A stretch of 64,000 nucleotides of DNA from Exaiptasia diaphana (lineage: Eukaryota > Cnidaria > Anthozoa > Actiniaria > Aiptasiidae), in contig NW_018385002.1 in the NCBI RefSeq assembly GCF_001417965.1, forward strand, positions 699,492 to 763,491, given 5' to 3'. The notes below the pieces were generated by a model that had not been told where the DNA came from, ran no database searches, and was given only the letters and a program-made list of their open reading frames with translations. Every line of letters starts with the position of its first letter. Within the stretch, counting starts at the first letter, position 1. Below, in pieces: positions 62,495 through 64,000 of this stretch. The translations under genes and the position numbers were made by a program.

Positions 62495-64000
62495 CTGGTA
62501 ATTAGAGAAGAAAGAGAGAATTAGCTTGGTCAAGTTAATATTTTTTTAAGTTATTTTATAATGATTTGATTAGGACCAGATATTAAGTATTAATATCGAG
62601 CAAGCTATGGACTATTACCATTCTGAATGGTAACTGAACTATGGTCTGTTCATATTAGACCATTGTCACAATGAGAAAAGTGGAAGTGGAAAAACATATA
62701 GTGAACTGAAGAGGTTTTAATAAATGAAACTAGTTTTCACTATTCTTGGTAGTCCCTGGCCTGTACGTACGAAAATCATTATGTTGAAGTGATTTACATT
62801 TGTAAAGTTTATGAAAAACATTTTTGTGTTCAATAATTCCTATGGACTACAATTCAGCTGAGAATTCTTGGACTATTGCATCATATTCCATTTGATCTTG
62901 TGGTCTTGTTAAATAGCTGGTCAGTATACACCCTTTTAATAAGTCCCGAGGTATTGTGTTCTCCGCACTTGACATCAAATTTATTCTTTTGAAATTTTTA
63001 CAATACAAAAGAAATTCAAAAGAATAAGTTTGACGTCAAGAGCGGAGAACACAATACCTCGGGACTTATTAAAAGGGTGTATATTGTGTGCAATAATGCT
63101 AGTAGCTACTGTACATACACAAATGGATATTAGTGATTGATTAGGAATAAATAGGATACTAGACAAGACAACATTTACAATGTACATGTACTGTGTCCTG
63201 TTGTATGTAGTAATTACTAAATACAAGACTTGATAATAAGGAGAGAAAGAAACAGGCAACAACCTATCAGAGTATTCTACAAGATAGTTCTTTTTCAATT
63301 ATAGGATCCAATATTTGTGTCAATTATTTGGACAAACAATTTAGATGAATTGCTATATGTATAATAGCCAGGCAGTCAAACTTTAACAGTCAGTTTTATT
63401 AATCAAAAGAAATATGGCATCCTAACTGGAATTAATATTTTTGCCATCCATTTTGAAATGGTGGCTTTGATAAGTTGTAAATTTGCTAATTCATAAATGG
63501 ATAATAATAGATTTGGTTGGAAGTCTTGCTGTAACGATGTACAGTTGGTCATAATTCTGACCTGTGATTGACAATTGACTGTTTTGACATGGAGGAAAAT
63601 GGAATGTATCCGTGTACAAAAATTAACGTCACTTTTTAGTTTTGAAAATTATTATAGGTAGATTCAATAAAAGTGTGTACATCTCAAAGCCATGCAACAT
63701 TTTTTAAGATGATATTTTTCAGTGGAACATATTACATGATTACATGCATACTCCCAATGAGCTGTATAAGGTTCCTGACAATACATTTATAAGGACAAAG
63801 ATAGTCATTTACAAGAATCTTGTTTAGATAAATGTTTTTTGATTTGAAAGTCATCATCATAATTGCTTTATTTCATATATTTTAACAGGATATTTCATGG
63901 TTCACCCACAAGCTTCAAAGGAAAAACAGTTAAGAGAAAAGAAAGAAGAAGAAAAAAGAAAATTTTAAGGATGCTATGCAGGGTTAGAGATAATCAATTT
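62495..64000. other. PHF12 intron or 5' region, no exon recognised
   Basis: I searched for the missing first half of PHD1 and found none, so this is probably an intron. It includes the foldback element at 62925-63083. Confidence 0.5.
62925..63083. mobile_element. near-perfect foldback element
   Basis: Arms of about 68 bp are almost perfectly inverted: TATACACCCTTTTAATAAGT on the left, ACTTATTAAAAGGGTGTATA on the right, with a roughly 20-bp centre. TATA at both ends fits a TA-type target site. It appears to be a young insertion. Confidence 0.85.

Noticed and set aside
1-64000. LTR or capsid-bearing virus-like element
   Set aside because: No long direct terminal repeats, reverse transcriptase, integrase or capsid-like frames were seen.

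Overview
This is animal nuclear DNA, most likely from an anthozoan cnidarian (stony coral or sea anemone). The sequence is AT-rich, with GT-AG introns of a few hundred bases, many short inverted-repeat elements, and gene families that point to Anthozoa: a PAN + fibrinogen-like secreted protein of the coral/anemone type and an orphan class A GPCR. Exons were joined by eye from splice sites and reading phase; all joined phases agree across each multi-exon model.

Layout: two plus-strand genes lie at the left, namely the 3' part of a Glu/Pro-rich repeat protein (593-2625) and a one-exon GPCR (6975-7988). After a repeat-bearing gap, every recognised gene from 13.4 kb to the right edge is on the minus strand. 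From right to left these are PHF12 (5' end outside the window), a truncated flotillin-2 duplicate, complete flotillin-2, a MATH-domain protein fused to a 2'-5'-oligoadenylate-synthase-like fold, a 16-exon coiled-coil protein, cytosolic carboxypeptidase 6 (AGBL4), a one-exon F-box protein, and the PAN/fibrinogen-like protein.

The two most notable items are these. (1) The 10-exon, 811-residue MATH-coiled coil-OAS-like gene at 32342-38612 keeps the OAS fold signatures, but one of the three catalytic carboxylates is replaced. It looks like a non-canonical innate-immunity protein. (2) A tandem duplication of about 4.8 kb (47221-52104 and 52105-56842) has both ends inside genes. It leaves FLOT2 and PHF12 whole, but also creates an orphan PHF12 exon fragment and a still-open, 178-codon SPFH-only flotillin-2.

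Repeats: there are many foldback/MITE-like elements (two families with two copies each in the window), tRNA-derived SINE-like sequences, a 71-bp intronic minisatellite interrupted by an assembly gap, and one repeat flanked by 17-bp target duplications that carries a degenerate hammerhead-like core. I found no rRNA, CRISPR, LTR element or convincing functional tRNA. The genes do not form one pathway. Their shared strand is collinearity rather than an operon.
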